The notes beneath the pieces are model-generated. The model had not been told where the DNA came from. It was given only the letters and a program-made list of their open reading frames with translations, and ran no database searches. Source: Prochlorococcus sp. AG-347-E23 (lineage in GTDB: Bacteria > Cyanobacteriota > Cyanobacteriia > PCC-6307 > Cyanobiaceae). From it: a DNA stretch of 64,000 nucleotides. Positions 61,520-64,000 of the stretch are shown here, piece after piece. Made by a program: the position numbers and the translations under genes. The DNA is taken from the NCBI GenBank assembly GCA_003281685.1, contig QCBH01000004.1:62001-126000 (forward strand), written 5' to 3'. Positions within the stretch are counted from its first letter, which is position 1, and each line of letters opens with the position of its first letter.

Positions 61520-61879
61520 CTAGTCATCCCACATATCTTTTTTCTCTTGATCCAAATTATTCCTTTCAAGTAATTCTATTCTTTGCTTCTGAGAATCTAT
61601 TTCTGTTTCAATTACGTTTTTATCGTCAATGTATTTTGTTTGTATTTCTAGAATATTAATTTCAAATTGTTCTCCAAAAAAATCTGACATTTCTCTCCAT
61701 GCTTCCATTTCCTCTTCTTTGCCAATAGTATCGTTTATCTGATGAGAAATAATTTCTAATACATATTGTTTAAGTTCTTGATGACTCATCGATTCAACTT
61801 TTTTTTGAATGTAAAGTTCTTTAAGAGTTTCTAGTTGTTTTTTTGATAAATCAGAATAGACAATAGACTTCTTTTTCAT
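61520..61879 (-). CDS. Hypothetical coiled-coil protein (119 aa)
   Basis: MKKKSIVYSDLSKKQLETLKELYIQKKVESMSHQELKQYVLEIISHQINDTIGKEEEMEAWREMSDFFGEQ; highly charged. Confidence 0.65.
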   Translation of the reverse strand: MKKKSIVYSDLSKKQLETLKELYIQKKVESMSHQELKQYVLEIISHQINDTIGKEEEMEAWREMSDFFGEQFEINILEIQTKYIDDKNVIETEIDSQKQRIELLERNNLDQEKKDMWDD

Positions 61880-62281
61880 AGATACTTAAATTTTTTTTTA
61901 ATATAAACAAAATTATGAGTTTAAACATTCTGGAAAAATTAAGAATCTTAAACTTAGCTAGTTCTTATTTAAAACTCAAAATATCCATTTAATTCAATTT
62001 TGATAAACTCAATAGTTGCAATCTGAAGTAGATATTCTTTCAATTTGAACCATTATTTGTATCTAATAATCCTCGATTATTAAGAAAAAGTGAATAAAAT
62101 CGAAAGAAATTCTAAAATTTAAACTTTTTTAAAATTTGCAATTTCTATCTAATCCATTGCTATCAATAAGTTATTTGATAAATCTAATTGATAAAATTGT
62201 TTACAGTAATTCAGCAATCTTTATAAATTCTTGAGAGAATCATAATACTAAAACTTAATTTTAATTTAATAGTTTATAAAT

Positions 62282-63064
62282 ATGAAAATTTCCATCCTTT
62301 TAATTGAAGACGATCGTGATATGCGTGATTTGGTGGCTAGGCATTTAGAACATTCTGGTTTCGATGTCCAAAAAGCTGAAGATGGAATTAAAGGACAAGC
62401 ATTAGCTCTTCAATATTCACCAGATTTAATACTTTTGGATTTAATGCTACCAAGTGTTGATGGTTTAACTTTATGCCAGCGATTAAGAAGAGATGAAAGA
62501 ACATCAAACATACCAATTTTGATGATAACTGCGTTAGGCGGCCTTAAAGATAAAGTTACTGGGTTTAATTCTGGAGCAGATGATTACATCACTAAACCAT
62601 TCGATTTAGAAGAATTATATGTTCGCATAAAAGCTTTACTAAGAAGATCAAACAGAGCACAGTTGAATTCTAGTAACCAGCAAGAAATATTAAATTATGG
62701 CCCTTTAACTCTTGTTCCGGAAAGATTTGAAGCTATATGGTTTGAATCTCCTGTTAGGTTAACGCATCTTGAATTCGAACTTCTTCATTGTCTTTTACAG
62801 AGACACGGTCAAACTGTATCGCCAGCATTAATTCTTAAAGAAGTATGGGGATATGAACCTGACGATGATATTGAGACAATAAGAGTTCATATTAGACATT
62901 TACGCACTAAACTTGAACCGGATCCACGCAAACCTATTTATATAAAAACTGTATACGGTGCTGGATATTGTCTTGAGTTACCTATTGGTTCTCAAGTGGA
63001 AACTGCTAGGCAAGAGTTTATTCAAGCAAGAAATCCTGACTTAATAAATTCTGCACTAGATTGA
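62282..63064 (+). CDS. rpaA: OmpR-family response regulator RpaA
   Basis: [49 protein letters not shown]..., [68 protein letters not shown], close to cyanobacterial RpaA. Confidence 0.9.
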   Translation: MKISILLIEDDRDMRDLVARHLEHSGFDVQKAEDGIKGQALALQYSPDLILLDLMLPSVDGLTLCQRLRRDERTSNIPILMITALGGLKDKVTGFNSGADDYITKPFDLEELYVRIKALLRRSNRAQLNSSNQQEILNYGPLTLVPERFEAIWFESPVRLTHLEFELLHCLLQRHGQTVSPALILKEVWGYEPDDDIETIRVHIRHLRTKLEPDPRKPIYIKTVYGAGYCLELPIGSQVETARQEFIQARNPDLINSALD

Positions 63065-63066
63065 TC

Positions 63067-63999
63067 TTATATATCTTCCATCAAAATTTTTAAAAAAGCT
63101 ATTTCCCATGCCAATCTTGGTTGAATGTTTTTTCTTAAGAGGTATTTTAAATTTTCAAGTTTTTTAACTAAACCGATATTTTTTGTTTTTCTCCACCAAA
63201 TTGTTTGAATTAAATTTACTAAAGAAATCTGTTGAAAAATTTCTAATTTTTCAGTTATTGATTTAGATATTTCTAATATTTCCAGACTATTTTTAATTGG
63301 AGAATTCAATTTACTTAAAATTTCATCTGAAAAATCATTCCAAATTTCAATATTTTTCAATAATTGATTTGGAGATCCATTTGCAGAATTTATCAAATCT
63401 TCAAATTTTAATTCTGTATTTATCTTTAATTTAGAAGTATTTAAATATTCTTTTAAAATTGTCTTTATTTTTTTACTTGAAAAAGATCTAAATCTGACTA
63501 TTTGGCATCTTGAGATGATCGTATCTACGAGAAGGTTTAATTTAGATGTGAGTAAAATAAAAATTCCATTACTAGGTTCTTCTAAGGTTTTTAAAAGGCA
63601 ATTTGAGGCTGCTTCGTTTAGGAGGTGTGCATCAATAATTAAAACAATTTTTTTTTCTGAGTTTATTGATTTCTGACCGAGAAAAGTTTTGATATTACGT
63701 ATTTGACCAATTTTAATAATCTCAGATCCACTTTTTTTTGTTTTTTCAAGATCGGAACTGCTTGAACTTTTATTAGCCAAAAGGTAATCAGGTTCAATAA
63801 TTAAAAAATCAGGGTGGTTATTGTTTATAATAGTTCGTTCTATATTCTCACTTGGTGAAAATTGTTTGAATATCTCTTTGATAAATTCAAGAGCAGTTTG
63901 CTTTTTCCCTAAGCCTTCAGCACCATAAAATATATAACCATTAGCAAATGATTTGCTTTTAATTATGTTGTTAAGGTAGGTATTGACTTCTTCATTCAA
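63067..63999 (-). CDS. holB: DNA polymerase III delta' subunit (reaches right window edge, probably truncated at its 5' end)
   Basis: FYGAEGLGKKQTALEFIKEIF, KIVLIIDAHLLNEAASNCLLKTLEEPSNGIFILLTSKLNLLVDTIISRCQIVRF. Confidence 0.88.
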   Translation of the reverse strand: MNEEVNTYLNNIIKSKSFANGYIFYGAEGLGKKQTALEFIKEIFKQFSPSENIERTIINNNHPDFLIIEPDYLLANKSSSSSDLEKTKKSGSEIIKIGQIRNIKTFLGQKSINSEKKIVLIIDAHLLNEAASNCLLKTLEEPSNGIFILLTSKLNLLVDTIISRCQIVRFRSFSSKKIKTILKEYLNTSKLKINTELKFEDLINSANGSPNQLLKNIEIWNDFSDEILSKLNSPIKNSLEILEISKSITEKLEIFQQISLVNLIQTIWWRKTKNIGLVKKLENLKYLLRKNIQPRLAWEIAFLKILMEDI

Positions 64000-64000
64000 T

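Overview
This is a gene-dense, AT-rich window whose gene content matches the core chromosome of a high-light-adapted Prochlorococcus or a close relative: psbX, two HLIPs, ndhO, zds, ycf66, sufBCDS, rpaA. It runs from the C-terminal part of SMC (left edge) to holB (right edge). I support about 75 protein genes and two tRNA genes. Five of the protein genes are shorter than the ORF-track cutoff. I saw no rRNA, CRISPR array, transposase, integrase or recognisable defence system. Most of the window is ordinary core genome. The best candidates for a second look are: (1) a tRNA-Asn whose 3' end is repeated exactly (16 bp) 189 bp downstream, with two terminator-like hairpins and short internal repeats, which looks like an integration scar beside rpaA; (2) an 8-bp perfect inverted repeat between a ribbon-helix-helix gene and a divergent gene, a candidate operator; (3) a tRNA-Leu with an A34 (AAG) anticodon; (4) a small Nif11-like ORF ending in ...RGGL; (5) a twin CX3C 47-aa protein; (6) a tandem PTPS fusion with a degenerate N-terminal active site. 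I found no convincing wholly new multigene system. All family assignments come from recognising sequences by eye, without database searches.
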